From: Telopea speciosissima
Taxonomy: Eukaryota; Streptophyta; Magnoliopsida; Proteales; Proteaceae
NCBI RefSeq assembly: GCF_018873765.1
Contig: NC_057922.1
Span: 15,203,563 to 15,267,562 of the forward strand
DNA length: 64,000 nt
Reading direction: 5' to 3'
Shown here: in pieces, positions 43,755 to 56,025 of the stretch
Numbering within the stretch: the stretch's first letter is position 1
How the letters are laid out: every line of letters begins with the position of its first letter
Program-made: the position numbers and the translations under genes
The notes under the pieces: model-generated
The model's database searches: none
Told to the model about the DNA's origin: nothing
What the model saw: only the letters and a program-made list of their open reading frames with translations

Positions 43755-46276
43755 TATAATGAGGTGAAGTATAATCATCATTTTATTATATGGGCCTCAC
43801 AAGTGAAGGAATGACTGTTACATGGTAATTTTTTTTGTTTGACAGAATATGGAGATTGAGATAAGAAACCAACAACATAGCTTGATTTAGTTGATGGATG
43901 GGGAGAAACTTAAGGTGTCCTGTGTCCCGATTGAGTGGTCTGTTGATTTCACACAACAACTGAGACTTACAACCTATTGCAACTCTTACTTGTCTATTCA
44001 ATATTTTGTTTTGGTGAAATGTAGGTAACTTGTCTATTAGCTTCTCCTCTTCTGTTTTTTTTTTTTAGAATGATCATTTAGCTTCTGTTGAGAATATTAA
44101 GGATATCTACTCATCTATTGGCTGAAATTAGGAATTTAAATACCAAGTTATTGGATTTTGTATACCTTATTCCTACATGTCTCACTTGTGTGGTCTTTGT
44201 TCTACGTATTTAAATGTTGTAACCAAATTCAAACTTTATTTTTCTTCTTTCTTGACTTAGTTAAATTTTATTAGGAAAAGCAACAGGATGATAGTCCTTA
44301 TTTACAGCCGTCTTTCCTATTTGGTTGGCTAAATATACATGCGAAAATGTTTATATAAGTTTGCATCTCATAAAAATATATTCTAATCAATTATTTTAAT
44401 GGGAATATAATGGAATTTATTTTTGTATTCTGTATTTTTCTTGGGTGAATGGATTATCTAGTTGGAGCAGCTTAGTGGAAACTGCAGTTCTGGAGAATCG
44501 AGAACGATAGGATCGTAACGGAATTGATCAATCGATCAAGCACTAACATTTGCAGGGGGATACTCTTCATAAAATCCAACACTAAAGTCTTAATTTTTAT
44601 TCAACTTTCACTACCTTCCTTCATTCATGAAGGATCACATATAGGCTTAGGGCCGAGTACATGTAAGGAAGAAAAGAAAAATAAGAATCCAATCTTCAAT
44701 CAGCCCAATATACTCTCAATCAGAAAATAAGAATCCAATCTTATCTTCAATCAACCCAATATATTAGCTAGCTAATTGATCCTTTTTTTATTTAGAAATT
44801 GAGATCACTCCAAATCAGTCCAAATCTTCCCTATTTTAGGTGGAACTTTTTTCCTTAAACTATTGGGAAGATAAGGAGTGACTGGATTATCCCTGCAGGG
44901 GCTGACCATGCCTGGCACACCTCTCCTTGACCAGGGCCAACTTTCAAAAGACCTTGGGGTGTGAGGTGGTGGCTTCCACTTTGTTAGCTTCATAGTCCAG
45001 GTCTAGGGTTGCATCACTAGTGAAGAAACCACAAAAATGAGAGGGTTGAGGATGTCCTCAACTCAAGAGAAAGGCTAGAATAGTTTCTCAAGGCACCCCA
45101 ACTTGTATAGAGAACTAGGGTGTCAGTAGCACTCTCTCAAGGCACTCTAAGTCTCTAACGTGCCAAGAACCTCCCAAAATGTGAGGGAAAGCTCTATTTA
45201 AAAGACATAAGAGACTTATTTAGTCTCATAACACATGGAGTGATCAATCCCATCCTAGAACCATTGATCTTGGGAGAAGGTTGGGCTGTTGGAGATCAAT
45301 GGCCCAAAAAGAAGAAAAATCCATTGGTAAATCAAAATTATAGTGAAAACATGGTAAATCATGTCAATTGGCATTCTTGGGAGTCAAGTAATGAAACTAG
45401 ACAGGTTCTAGACTCCCAAGGGTCGCCTACAACATGTTGTGCTGAAATTCGCAAAAAAGAAGAATCCACAATTCCAGTAGTATCTAGAGTTAAATGTCGA
45501 ATGAACCCTGTTCGCTGCCAAAGCATGAACATCGATGCCAAACGTGAATAAAAAAAAATGCACTCAATATTGATTTGTTGGTACTAAACATCGAACAAGG
45601 CGCAGTGTATGTCGGTATCCAACCATTGTCTATCAAAAGTAGATGATTATGCATCAGTCCTTTTACAGTACAATATCACATAATAGACTATAAGGCATGT
45701 GTTAATTTACTGTCATATCTATAATCTATTGAAAGTTCAATTTTAGATATTTTGGATACCAATTACAAACATTCTTTATCTTCCATATTCTCCCAAGTAG
45801 GTCAGTGGATTCCATGTTGGGCATTGTTTTCGAATATGGCCAAACATTACAAATCTAATACACTGATATAGGTTAAAGCCTAATGACTACCAAGGCCCAA
45901 TATTAAATCATGCAAATTAATTTATGTAATCCATATAAAATTGGATTTGATGGACACATTACTTCGCTTAACCTAGGGCCTTTACCAAGCTATGTGCTAA
46001 GTTGCCGATCTCACTACGAAGATATCACAATATCTATGCATTGAATGAGCAAAATCTTCTAATTAATGTTGAGAGGATTTGTCAAGATAATACATGATCT
46101 ACATGACCTAGAGGATCTACATCCATCTTTTTATGGGAAAAGATTTAACCTCTGATACGCTGATAATGTCAATTAATTAATTAATATACCATTTACATTT
46201 CTCTTAAAAAAGAACTGTAACCCAATAATATCCCATGCATTCAAGAAGTTTTACAATAGAATCAACACGATTTCTT
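43755..46276. other. Intergenic, no gene recognised
   Basis: The TRAPPC1 3' UTR should lie in the first part. 44790-45240 has repeat-like phrases ('CTCAAGGCAC.C..A' twice). An ORF at 45240-45551 has no family resemblance. Mostly A/T-rich. Confidence 0.45.
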
Positions 46277-46435
46277 GAATTTTTATCCTCTCCTATTATA
46301 ACACGGTGCTGTAACGCATCGTGCTACGACTGCAGAGGTTATGTACACCATGTGGGATCTGTTGTGCCACATGGTCTTGGCAGCGCCGCACGATGCGTTA
46401 TAGCACCGTTCTATAATAGGAAAGGATAATGATTC
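46277..46435. mobile_element. Second copy of the 159-bp hairpin MITE
   Basis: Ends GAATTTTTATCCTCTCCTA and TAGGAAAGGATAATGATTC. It is the same length and organisation as 5041-5199, with 'CACGGTGCTGTAACGCATCGTG' versus 'CACGATGCGTTATAGCACCG' arms. Arm pairing is weaker than in the NAF1 intron copy, so this copy has drifted more. Confidence 0.85.
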
Positions 46436-47899
46436 AGATTTCCTTGGGTCTTTCCAATCCTACAAGAAGAATGGACTTCAGGGTCTAGTTCTCATTGAAT
46501 TGTTCAGGTTTATCAAAGGAACATCGACATGGTGAAAATCATTGCTTTGGCCATCTTTGCTATTCGAAAGCTTGTAAAAAATGTACGGTTTCAATCATTA
46601 GCTTGAGGGATCATCCACCATGGACATAGGCTACATAGCCAAACCACAACCTTTTTTTCTTTTTTGTCGTTACAGATTATAGAACTAATTATTTATATTT
46701 TGAAATTTTTTTTTTTTTATAGGGTGCGAAATATAGGTAATTTGATGGGATCCGTGGATGCAGCTGTTTGCACTAAGCGACAAGGCAATATTGGAGAGTG
46801 CATTGATGCAAACTGCAATCTAATTTGTTTGAGATGGGGGATATGGACTTTACACCGCAACTGCTAGAGATGGGGGAGGGGAATCGGCTGGACTATGAAG
46901 AAAATATCCCACTGTGTGCCCAGTCAGCCATTGGGATGTGTGGCACAGCCCAGCCATTGGATGCCACATTGGGCACTCATTGAATGATATCCTCCAAAGA
47001 GAGGAGCCAATCACCAGAGGGGGGGGGGGGGGAGGGGGGGGGGAGAGGTGTACTTTAAAACACTCCCAAAGTTGCATGGATTGGACACAATTACTTGGTC
47101 ATTTGAGAAAGATTGTGATACTATTTTTTCCAACCGACATCCAAGATTAATTGGCCCCTTTTTTTTGGGTTTGCCTGTCAAAGTTTGTTATTGGTGTGTT
47201 GTAACATGAGTAATTTGCAGGCTATGAAAATATAAGACTTGTTTGACCAGGAACTTCAACTTGGCTTGATGCTAGAACATGACTCAATGCTTGTATCCAA
47301 TGACAGAGGTCACAGAGCAACAAAGGAGAGTCACTTGATGATATCCTCACAGAATCTAGTTGCAATAAGTATAGGTTAAATATACTTTCCATAAGGTCTG
47401 AAACACCTCCCTATTTCAGTACAAACGGGTGTTTTAGCGTTTTATTTCCATGATAAAAAAATCTCTGAAATAAAAATCTTGTTGTACTCAACCTTTGATC
47501 ACTAGGAAATGTGAAAGCTATGCCCAATAATTAAGAACCATTAACACAAAATACAGATATACAGTGCTTATACGGTGAAAATAGGAGCATCCCTCACCCA
47601 AGAGGAAACAAAGCCCCCCCTCACCCAAGAGGAAACAAAGCCCTTAAGAATTACTCAAAGAACACAACCAAGTTTTTGCATGGTAGTATGATGACACTAA
47701 GACCCAGAGATCTCCCAAGAGAGGGTTAATTGGGATTTATAAAATTCAAAGACTAAAACACACGACTTTTTAGACAATCTTTGCCAAAATTGTTTAAAGC
47801 TAGTGATATTGGTCTATTTAGGACCCATATGGTAGCTTAATTGGTGCTCAAATTTTGTAGAAAGGTGATCCCATCGTTTGTTAAAATGGTAAATTTCAA
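46436..47899. other. Intergenic, with a poly-G tract
   Basis: A G-rich run at 47019-47046 (G12, A, G10 and variants). A small open frame at 46664-46867 follows a plausible acceptor and contains 'CTKRQGNIGECIDANC', which I could not assign. 'CTCACCCAAGAGGAAACAAA' occurs twice at 47595-47640. No gene called. Confidence 0.4.
47019..47046. repeat. Poly-G tract
   Basis: Runs of G12 and G10 separated by single A bases. Such a tract could form a G-quadruplex and is also prone to assembly error. Confidence 0.8.
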
Positions 47900-50640
47900 G
47901 CTTTTAGGACAACCAATGCCTCCGCAGAGATCTGTCCGCTTCTAAGATGTACGACAGTTCTGCAAAATTTAGAGATATGGTCACAGGTGTGGTAACAGAA
48001 TATCTCATCTCATCTGGAACGTTAAGTTTCTCTTGTTTACGGATATTAATATTGGCTAAAGTCTTGTATACGTGAATGAAAAAGACAAAAGGGCTCTCCA
48101 AAGAACTGTAAGAAAATGTTAAAATAAGTATATTTTGACAGTTGTTTTATCAGTAAATGAACAAAGACTTTCTAAACTTTAAATAAGAGTGATGGTATGA
48201 AGAAACAATCTAATATTTTTTTACCATCAGCTTTTAGGGGGGTCTTTGTGAAGTAGAAAACACTAATCAAGCGATCCTGAGAACTAAGGTATTCTTGTTC
48301 AGGCTGTTCTTTAGGAATCTGCAGTAACAATCAATGCTTAATACCTTTCAACAATACCTTCAATTTGCACTAACAACATCAACTTGATATTTTAAAGCCC
48401 ATGCTTCAACTTGTTTCAAAAGCATATAAGCATATCTGGCTGAAAATTTGAATGGAAGTAGAGATACTCCCCTTTTTCTTTAGGGGTGGGGGAAGGGTGT
48501 GGTGCTAAAAAATTTAGAAAATTTGTTCAAGCAAAACCATCCTTTTCCACATCAAAAGTTTCCAAAACAAGACTTCACCACTCACTCATTTATCTTTTCC
48601 TAACGGTTCCCCGAAAAAAAAAAAAGAAGAAATCAACTACGCAAAGTAAGCTATGTTTCACATATGTTATACAGTAAGAATATAGCTACCTCCTCAACTC
48701 GCAATGGATAGTAATCACTTACGTAGTCTCTCTCTCTACTTAGGGGAAAGATCTACAAAAATGTTATTCAATAATTATTCACCAGACAAGCAATAACATT
48801 AATAGACAAATTATGATCTACTCTGAAAAGTTCTTTACAGGATTTTTTAGAAGCAGGCAGCTGAATGAAACAGATCTGCAGCAACTCCTTTCGATCAAAT
48901 TTACCAAATTTATAAGTGTTGAATGGAACATTCACATTCAAGTACTCAACACATAACAGGGTTTAGTCACCTCAGCTACTAATGTAGACAAAATCCCAAA
49001 GCAGAAAATCCAAGTAGAGACTAGTACAAACAAAATTGCAAAACAAAGAATATAGGATATGGAACTAACAGAACAGAATATGAAACTAGATCTAATAGAA
49101 AATAGATGCAATGATAGAACAGGGCAGCAATCCACAAAACCCGTGAAGAGAATCCTGTTTTCCACGAAGTATCCACCAAGCACACTACTGAGTACACAAC
49201 AACAAAGATTCAGAAAAACTGAATTGATATTACTTCAAATCATTGGGGAGGCCTATATACCTTGACATTTTTTTATAGTGTGGATCATAACTGATTATAG
49301 ATAATCTTACCCAAAAGAAAATAATTAAAAACAGCAACCTATTATATTAAGCAGTGAGATAAGTATGATTGTTAACATCAGACCTATTCCAATTAAATAT
49401 AAGATAAAATGATAAATAAGTGAAATAGAAACAATTACCAAGACCCCAACTAATCATGTATTTCTACCTCCAACCCATATTTTTAGTCCATTAAAATGGC
49501 CAAATACAATTAAAACCCCTTGGACCAAAGGCCCAAGGCATATAGAACCCAACCCAAAGCTTAATTTCACTAAATAAGCGCACGTCTGTGATCTATCTGC
49601 ATCAGCTACTTAACTTGGAAATCTCAGTTCAACAACCCTAGATAAACAACTGTTAGGCTTTGGTTGCAGTATATATGGCCAAATGGATCATTTTTAATCC
49701 TCTAAAGGCAATTAAAAATCAAATAATATGAAACACATACCATAGAGATCCTGCGATGATAAATGCCAAGTAATCTGAGGTCAAGCATTGGGATGAGACA
49801 GCTCAACCTGCTCCACAATGTGTCACAAAAGAAGATTTACTTTAGTAGGTTTACCCTTCTAAAGATAAAAAGAAACAACTAAAATGTCTGACAAAACAAG
49901 CACTCACCTCAGTTCTTAGCTTAGCACATAAATCTGCTACTGTTTCCTGTACTGTAAGTGTAGTACAATGAACAACCACCTAAAAACAAAAGTAAAGAAA
50001 TGCAACGTGAGCACAAGATCTTAAAATGACCACGTAGATGACCATCAACATATGTATACTCACCTCATCCTTTACAGCTGAATAAAAAGATAACTTCAGG
50101 GTTTTCGAAGATTCCAATTCTGGAAGAGGGACATCCAATTCTTCATAATACAAGATATCTGAAATCTGTCGAAAATTGCAAATGACTTGAGCCATTCAAA
50201 GGTTACCAAAATTGAAAGGAAATGAAAACCCTAAAAAAGAATCATGTTCACGGTTGTTGACCTACCTGAGCATCGTATACCAGTATATCTGATAAATACT
50301 GCACTCCCGCGGTACTTTATTGGTTCCAAATATAACATCTCATAGTAACAATCAAAGGATGTGAGGCTAATTTTGGATGTTTCACCCAAACCAAGTTCGC
50401 GATTAACTTTTCCGACAACAACATCATGTGTGTCAAACTTTGACCTAGAAATTTCAAAAGGAAAAAAGGGAATGAATGAGAGAACTTTATACAGAAACAA
50501 GTTCTCTAACAGTTCAAAACAACAGTACAAGTCTATCCTCCATTGGCAAAAGAAATATTTACTGATACTTACAGCACCAGACAAGTCTATCCACCAATGA
50601 TTTCTCTAAAGGTCGAAAATGAATCTCCTTTTAATCATCA
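47900..50640 (-). pseudogene. Broken C-terminal region of a UBP12/UBP13-type ubiquitin carboxyl-terminal hydrolase gene
   Basis: On minus, successive exon-like pieces follow the order of the C-terminus of plant UBP12/13 (USP7-like) proteases: about 50630 'EIHFRPLEKS'; 50445-50270 'THDVVVGKVNRELGLGETSK' and 'EPIKYRG', then 'VQYLSDILVYDAQ' after a 1-base shift; 50165-50064 'ISDILYYEELDVPLPELESS' ending 'KTLKLSFYSAVKDE' (in frame with clean GT/AG); about 49981-49908; about 49815-49745 'VELSHPNA' then a shift to 'DLRLL'; about 48330-48245 'LSSQDRLISVFYFTKT'; about 48107-47905 'FGEP' and 'QEKLNVPDE'. At least two single-base frame breaks are present, and the MATH and catalytic domains were not found upstream. 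Splice sites are largely kept, so it derives from genomic duplication rather than retroposition. An LTR sits between two of the exons. Confidence 0.75.
48700..49607 (-). repeat. LTR of the TGATGCAG family inside the UBP-like pseudogene
   Basis: Ends at 49607 with CTGCATCA and shares 'TTTTAGTCCATTAAAATGGCC', 'GGACCAAAGGCCCAA' and 'GAACCCAACCCAAAGCTTA' with the LTRs at 1-437 and 19131-23970. The left limit is uncertain. Confidence 0.5.
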
Positions 50641-52428
50641 AATGAAAAGTCCAGACTTCAGATACTCAAAATGAAGTAATAAGAGATAACAAGTGATACA
50701 TATTGGTTTTGAAAGATAAGTACTGGCAACAGCAATGTCCAATTCCACGAGGAACAAAGCATATAACCAATGTTTCTACTTTGATAAGCTTTTATTTCTT
50801 CTACTTTCTAATTTGTTAAAAAGGGGGGATCTATATTGGTTTCTATTTCTGTTTTTCTCTCTTTGTAACTACACTCAATTAATACATGAAGGAAGAGAAC
50901 CCTCCCCAAGATTTTGAGTCTAAGAAAGACACTAGCTAAGTGCTGGAATGCTGTGAGAGACAGCCATGGGAGAGAGGACCCTCTATTACAAGGCAAGGCT
51001 TTGTTCTCATTTTACCAAGGTTTTCCAGTAAACCTAACCTAAATTATTCTTATACAATAAAAAAAAAGAATTCAACAACCACAACTACAAATTTGTCTAA
51101 AATAAACTAACTCGGATTGACTATACATATTCTTGCCTTCCAAAATAATAGATGGACATTACTTGTAAAAAAAACGAAATAGAAGCTAACCTTGCGGTTT
51201 AGCTCTAATAACATTAAAAAAATATAAAAGGTATGATAACAAACCAGAAAAAAGTACAGAAAATTTAACATCAATGACCTCCCTTGTAAAAATAAAAATT
51301 TATTGTACTTTCAATTAATAATTAAAAATATTTCATTTTCCTATAAACACTTATTTTTTCCCAAAAGGCACTATATCATAATCTTTTGGGTAATGCATCA
51401 TCACTGTTATATTAATTTAATTTATTATTATTATTAATAAATTAAACTAATTTAACAATTTTTTATATAACAGTTCACAAAATGATGCATTATCCAAAAG
51501 ATTATGATAGTACGTATGCGAAAAATATTCCCACGTAATTGAGAATAGATAAATGTTTATTTAACTTTAAAAGTAATTATTCTTAATTAATAATTAAAAG
51601 TCTAACAACAACTTTTTATTTTTACAAAAAAATTACATCGTTTGATTGCTCCTTCCCTTTTTCTCTCGCTTTCCGTCTCCTCCTTGTACGGAAACCATAC
51701 AAAAAACCCCTCCGCCAGAAATAGAAATAAAGGAACAAGAACCGAATAGAACCCTCGACAATGAAACAGCTATGATATCGATTTCACAACTCTAGATTTC
51801 GGATCATTTCACAAAGAGGATAGATAGAGGGAGATCCAGTGAAGAGCCAAGGCCAGCTCCATAATACAAAACCAACACAATAAAGACACAACAACAGAGA
51901 AACAGCAGTCATCACAAGTATCTCTACAGTACAAAAAGAAAATTTAACAAAAAATAGTCGGAGATTCAAGGCCAGCTCCAGAAAAAACTTACTAAAACCC
52001 TAACTTATAGATTCTAGAGAGAGAGAGAGAGAGAGAGATAACCCAAAAACAAAGAAAAGAGAACAGATGAAAAAGTTAAACAAAGCAGAAAAAAACCATT
52101 TATAGATCATAAAGCAAAATAATTATTCAAAAAATACTAGTTTTCCGTTGTATAATGACTCAAATTATCTTAGGTTAGAAAGATAGCTCGATAATTTTCT
52201 GCAAAAGGCTTAGAAGACTTTGTTTTCGGATGATAAGAAAAGGAGAGAGCGAGAAGAAGGTGAGAACGACTAAGTCTTCTAACTGCACCAAGAATCGGAT
52301 TGGATCAGATCAGCTGAAGTCGAAGGAGCCTGACGGAAGGAGAGAATGACTAGAGTTCAGAGTTGAGAGCGAGCAGTCGAAAGCTTCACTTACTTCAGCC
52401 TCCAGCGGCGGCCTTAAAGGCCTCTCAC
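50641..52428. other. Upstream flank of the UBP-like pseudogene; no gene
   Basis: A/T-rich with TTAATTAATAATTAAA-type stretches at 51300-51610. (GA)n at 52016-52040. 52200-52420 read on minus looks leader-like (CT-rich, GGTGCAG followed by TTAGAAG), possibly an old 5' UTR, but no open frame follows. Confidence 0.4.
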
Positions 52429-53125
52429 CCCACGTGAATCATGCCTCGTCCTCCTCGTTTTGATTTTTGAGGTTTTTGTCAAATGCTTCCCTCAAAAAAC
52501 CAATTTGTCCAAATGCATTGTTACGACTTTACAATTTACACGTGTCCCTTATTTTCAAAACATTGTAAATTGTAATATTGTAGTCTAGTCTATTAGTTTG
52601 TGATGTTAACCGTTAATTTCAGGAAATCTAATAACCAAAATGTCATTATGACAAAAATCCACCAAAATTAAAGATTAAAATGATCAAATTGCCCTCATTT
52701 TCTCTAAATCATTTAGGGTTTGAAATTGAAAATCAAATCCTAAATCATTTGGGAAAGATAAACCCTAAAATCAATGAATCTATCTTGGCTCTTGCCATGT
52801 TGATTTGTAAGAATAGATTTTTTATTTTAGACCTCTCTAAAATCCAATATTCTGAAATCGAAAAAACCCTATTTCAGACCTCTCTGAAATTGAAAAAACC
52901 CTAAATGATTTCTAAACCTCTTTGAAATCCAATATTCTGAAAAAGAATAGAGTTATGATTCGCCTCAAGACCTCACCCACGTGAATCATGCCTCATTCTC
53001 TTCAAGTATTTTTTTGAATTTTTATCAAATGCCCCTTCAAAATTCCCATTTGCCCAAATGTACCCTTATAACTTTACAATTTACACGTACCTTCTATTTT
53101 CAAAACATTGTAACACTTTAGTCCC
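52429..53125. repeat. Duplicated block, two diverged copies
   Basis: 'ACGTGAATCATGCCTC' at 52433 and 52979 starts two parallel stretches of about 150 bp, both containing 'ACTTTACAATTTACACGT' and 'ATTTTCAAAACATTGTAA'. Between them are repeated 'CCTCTCTGAAAT' phrases (52680-52960). Confidence 0.7.
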
Positions 53126-53159
53126 TGAAACTAACGTCTAACATCCCAAACTACCCCCA

Positions 53160-53950
53160 TTGATGCCCCAACCATGCCTTCTGTCGGAGCGATTGGTGCT
53201 CGAAGTGCACCCTTGGGGGTTGATCTCCCTCATCCTAGTGTTCCTATTCCAGGGTTCCCTGGTAGGGTTTTCTGGGATGGTGTTGAGTATAGGGCCATTC
53301 TTGACCCCCGTGGACCTTTCATTGAGGTTCCTTCATTCCCCATTTGCTTATGTAAGTGGTTAAATCTTTTTTTTTTTTCCTTGTATTGTTTATGTTTTTC
53401 GCCGATTGACTATTTGCTTGTAGATCCCTAGACATCGTTATGATGGGTATGAACAATTGTTGAGAACTGAGGCGTGAAATGCCACCGATTGGTGAGTTTC
53501 TTGAAATTGAGACATTTTGTGTTTGCCTGCATTGTTAGTCAACACATATCCTAACATCAATCTTATGCATGCAGCAAGCAGAGCTAGACTCACTAAATGC
53601 TTATGCCATCCATGACATTGCGGGCTTCAAAGCCGCTATCGCGACTCTAATGAGACTATTGGACCAGTAGTTGGGCATGGATGACACTACCCAAGCAGAG
53701 GATGGCTTGGTCGGTGGCAATGGTACTGGTCATGGTGGAGATGGCAGTGGTGAAGGCTTGAGTGACAACTTCCCCTCTAACTCTAGCTCTAGTTCTTTTG
53801 AGAGCCAAGACGAGGGAGCTCCTCAGATAATGGTGATGATGACAAGGCCGGGGAGAAGGCAGTTGAGGAGCCACAACCTTAGGGTTTATTCTAAGGGTGT
53901 CAAAACCAAACCGAAACTGAAAATTGAATTCGAAACCGAGCCGAATTAAT
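53160..53950 (+). pseudogene. Transposon-derived coding fragments, family not recognised
   Basis: 53174-53360 reads 'LPHPSVPIPGFPGRVFWDGV' and 'EYRAILDPRGPFIEVPSFP'. 53570-53700 reads 'ELDSLNAYAIHDIAGFKAAI' and then an acidic Gly/Asp/Ser-rich tail. The leucine-rich stretch plus acidic tail looks like a plant transposon accessory protein, but I cannot name the family. A stop separates the two halves. Confidence 0.4.
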
Positions 53951-54410
53951 CGAATCGAATTAATTCGGTTTGATTTCGGTTATGATATATGGTATTCTAA
54001 TTCGGTTCGGTTCATTTCGATTTTATGCCAAGACCCGTCGATTTGAACCGAAATCGAACCAAATAAACCACTGTGGAGATGACAGTGGTGAAGGCTTGAG
54101 TGACAACTTCCCCTCTAGCTCTAGCTCTAGTTCTTTTGAGAGCCGAGACGAGGGGGCTCCTTAGATAATGGGGATGATGACAAGGCCGAGGAGAAGGCAG
54201 TTGAGGACCCACAACCTTAGGGTTTATTCTAAGGGTGTCAAAACCAAACCGAAACTGAAAATCGAATTCGAAACAGAGCCGAATTAATCGAATTGAGCCG
54301 AATCGAATTAATTCGGTTTGAATTCGATTCTGGTATATGGTATTCTAATTCGGTTCGGTTCGGTTCGTTTTATGCCAAGACCCATCGATTTGAACCGAAA
54401 ACGAACCGAA
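53735..54410. repeat. About 338-bp tandem duplication joining a TE reading frame to a MITE end
   Basis: 'GGAGATGGCAGTGGTGAAGG' (53739) and 'GGAGATGACAGTGGTGAAGG' (54076) open two parallel copies. Both contain 'GACAACTTCCCCTCTA', 'TTCTTTTGAGAGCC.AGACGA' and 'CTAAGGGTGTCAAAACCAAA'. The first copy is cut in the MITE part; the second continues into the whole MITE. Confidence 0.85.
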
Positions 54411-54903
54411 TAGACCACTTAATCTAAACTCATATATCTTTTAAATTTTTTGGTAACCATATCTAACCAAATGACTTTAAATATTTCACTTTCCTATGTT
54501 TTTATTGTTTTTTTTATAATTATCCAATAGAATGAAATTTATATGCCACTTTTCATAGGAAAAAATAAAAAACTCTATGAATTTTCTTTGTAGTTTTTGT
54601 AACCATCTAACCTAATGACTTTTCATATTCCACTTTCCAGGTTTTCTCTATTTCCTTTTCTCAATTTCCCTTTTCAACTCTTCAAATATGCAACCGAATT
54701 AGAATCGTAAACCGAAACAGAATTAGATCCGAATTAGAACCGTATTTGAAAATCGAATTAGAACCGTAATCGAACCGAATCGAGCAAATTCGGATTTGGT
54801 TGATGATCCCAAAACTGACTTGATTTTCGATTCGATTTTGAATCACACCCTCAAATCATGGAACCGAACCAAATACCCGAAACCGAACCGTTTGACACCC
54901 TTA
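54231..54903. mobile_element. MITE with AAGGGTGTCAAA termini and degenerate AACCGAA interior
   Basis: AAGGGTGTCAAAAC at the left and GTTTGACACCCTTA at the right are inverted repeats. The flanks GTTTATTCT (54222-54230) and GCTTATTCT (54904-54912) are a 9-bp target duplication with one change. The interior is rich in AACCGAA/TTCGGTT. Confidence 0.8.
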
Positions 54904-55099
54904 GCTTATTCTTTCTTTCTTCTTTCTTGGATGTAAATACAATCATTTGGACGTGTTTTAGACACTAGACAGTTCTTTACTTTTTGCTTTTCTTTTGGAT
55001 GCACGTAGGATACATATGTCCTTGTGATTCTCTCTCTTTAATCCTTTATTGTCCATTCGTTTGTCATTATCATTTTTGTTACCTTTGTTTTTTTTTTTT

Positions 55100-55476
55100 G
55101 GGTAAATTACACATCACCCCTAGTTTTAAAACGCAACTTAGATCACCCCTGATTTTTTAAAATACTTAAATCACTCCATCTACAATAAAGGTGTTAGTCT
55201 GTTATTTGTTATTGATGTGAAAGGACTATTTTACCCTTGTACTAAAACATTATAATTAAATTTATAATACTACCCTTTCTTCATCTTCAACATTGGTCAA
55301 GGGTAGTTTAGAAATTTAAATTTATTTAACTGTTGACATCATCACTTGACAACATAAAACTAACGGTAAGGACTAATTTGTCATAGTGAGGTATAAACCA
55401 GGGGTGATTTGAGTTTTTTCAAAAAACCAGGGATCTGAGTTTCATTTGAAATTAGGGGGTGACATGTAATTTACCC
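55100..55476. mobile_element. 377-bp MITE with GGGTAAATTACA termini
   Basis: GGGTAAATTACACATCACCC at the left and GGGTGACATGTAATTTACCC at the right are inverted repeats, embedded in T-runs. The terminus is shared with the 2.1-kb GRAS-carrying element in RRP15 intron 6, suggesting a common transposase source. Confidence 0.9.
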
Positions 55477-55760
55477 TTTTTTTTTTTTGTTTCCACCTTC
55501 CATACAAATTGGCCACTTGTCTGAATGACACTGAGGGTTCACAAACCCATTTCTAAGATAAAAGTGATCACACGGCACAGGATGAGCATGGAACGATATC
55601 ATTTCTGGTTCACTACATGTTGTACAACAAGCATTTGTGTCATTTGACTTATGAAATATGTGGATCAATGGATGCCCATAACAATGCGTGTTGCTCACTG
55701 AGCGACACTCACCGATTGTCTCATCGACTGCCTTACCAACAACTGCCTTGCTACCAATAA

Positions 55761-55905
55761 CTGCTTAGCTCAGTTGGTGAGCCGTGGTGCGCTTCATGCC
55801 CATGTTCACCAAAAGGTCTCGAGTTCGAGTCTCTTGGTTGGTATCTTATCCCCTCCCCAGTTCGATCCCCCCTTCTATCAACTATATATGTAAAAGCTCC
55901 CAATT

Positions 55906-55946
<41 letters not shown>
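55761..55946 (+). mobile_element. tRNA-derived SINE with poly(A) tail
   Basis: Begins with a tRNA-like head: TAGCTCAGTTGGTGAG (A box, about 55766-55781) and GAGTTCGAGTC (B box, about 55820-55830), spaced as in a tRNA. Then comes a short body and an A-tract of 34 bases. This layout is that of plant tRNA-derived SINEs. It has no coding capacity. Confidence 0.85.
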
Positions 55947-55948
<2 letters not shown>

Positions 55949-55949
55949 C

Positions 55950-56025
55950 TGACTTGCTCAGTTGGTGAGCCGTGGTGCGTTTAATGCCCATGCTCACCAG
56001 GATGTCTCAAGTCTCCTTTTATTCA
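55950..56025 (+). mobile_element. Truncated second SINE copy
   Basis: 'TTGCTCAGTTGGTGAGCCGT' then 'GGTGCGTTTAATGCCCATG' and 'GATGTCTCAAGTCTC' repeat the head of the upstream SINE directly after its poly(A) tail, then break off at about 56021 into Copia sequence. It could be the older copy into whose start the complete one inserted. Confidence 0.75.

Noticed and set aside
45240-45551. A 103-codon frame between TRAPPC1 and the UBP-like pseudogene
   Set aside because: No recognisable domain and repeat-like surroundings; it is probably a chance frame.
46664-46867. A small Cys-containing frame as a possible secreted peptide (RALF-like precursor)
   Set aside because: There is no signal peptide in a convincing position, no YISY or four-Cys RALF core, and the N-terminal half is translated poly-T; the similarity is too thin.
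52016-52420. A promoter and leader of an intact gene on minus upstream of the UBP-like exons
   Set aside because: The region is leader-like, but no start codon and catalytic exons follow; kept only as a remark under the flank.
55745-55835. A functional tRNA gene at the A-box/B-box sequence
   Set aside because: The acceptor and anticodon stems do not pair, and a poly(A) tail follows; it fits a SINE head instead.
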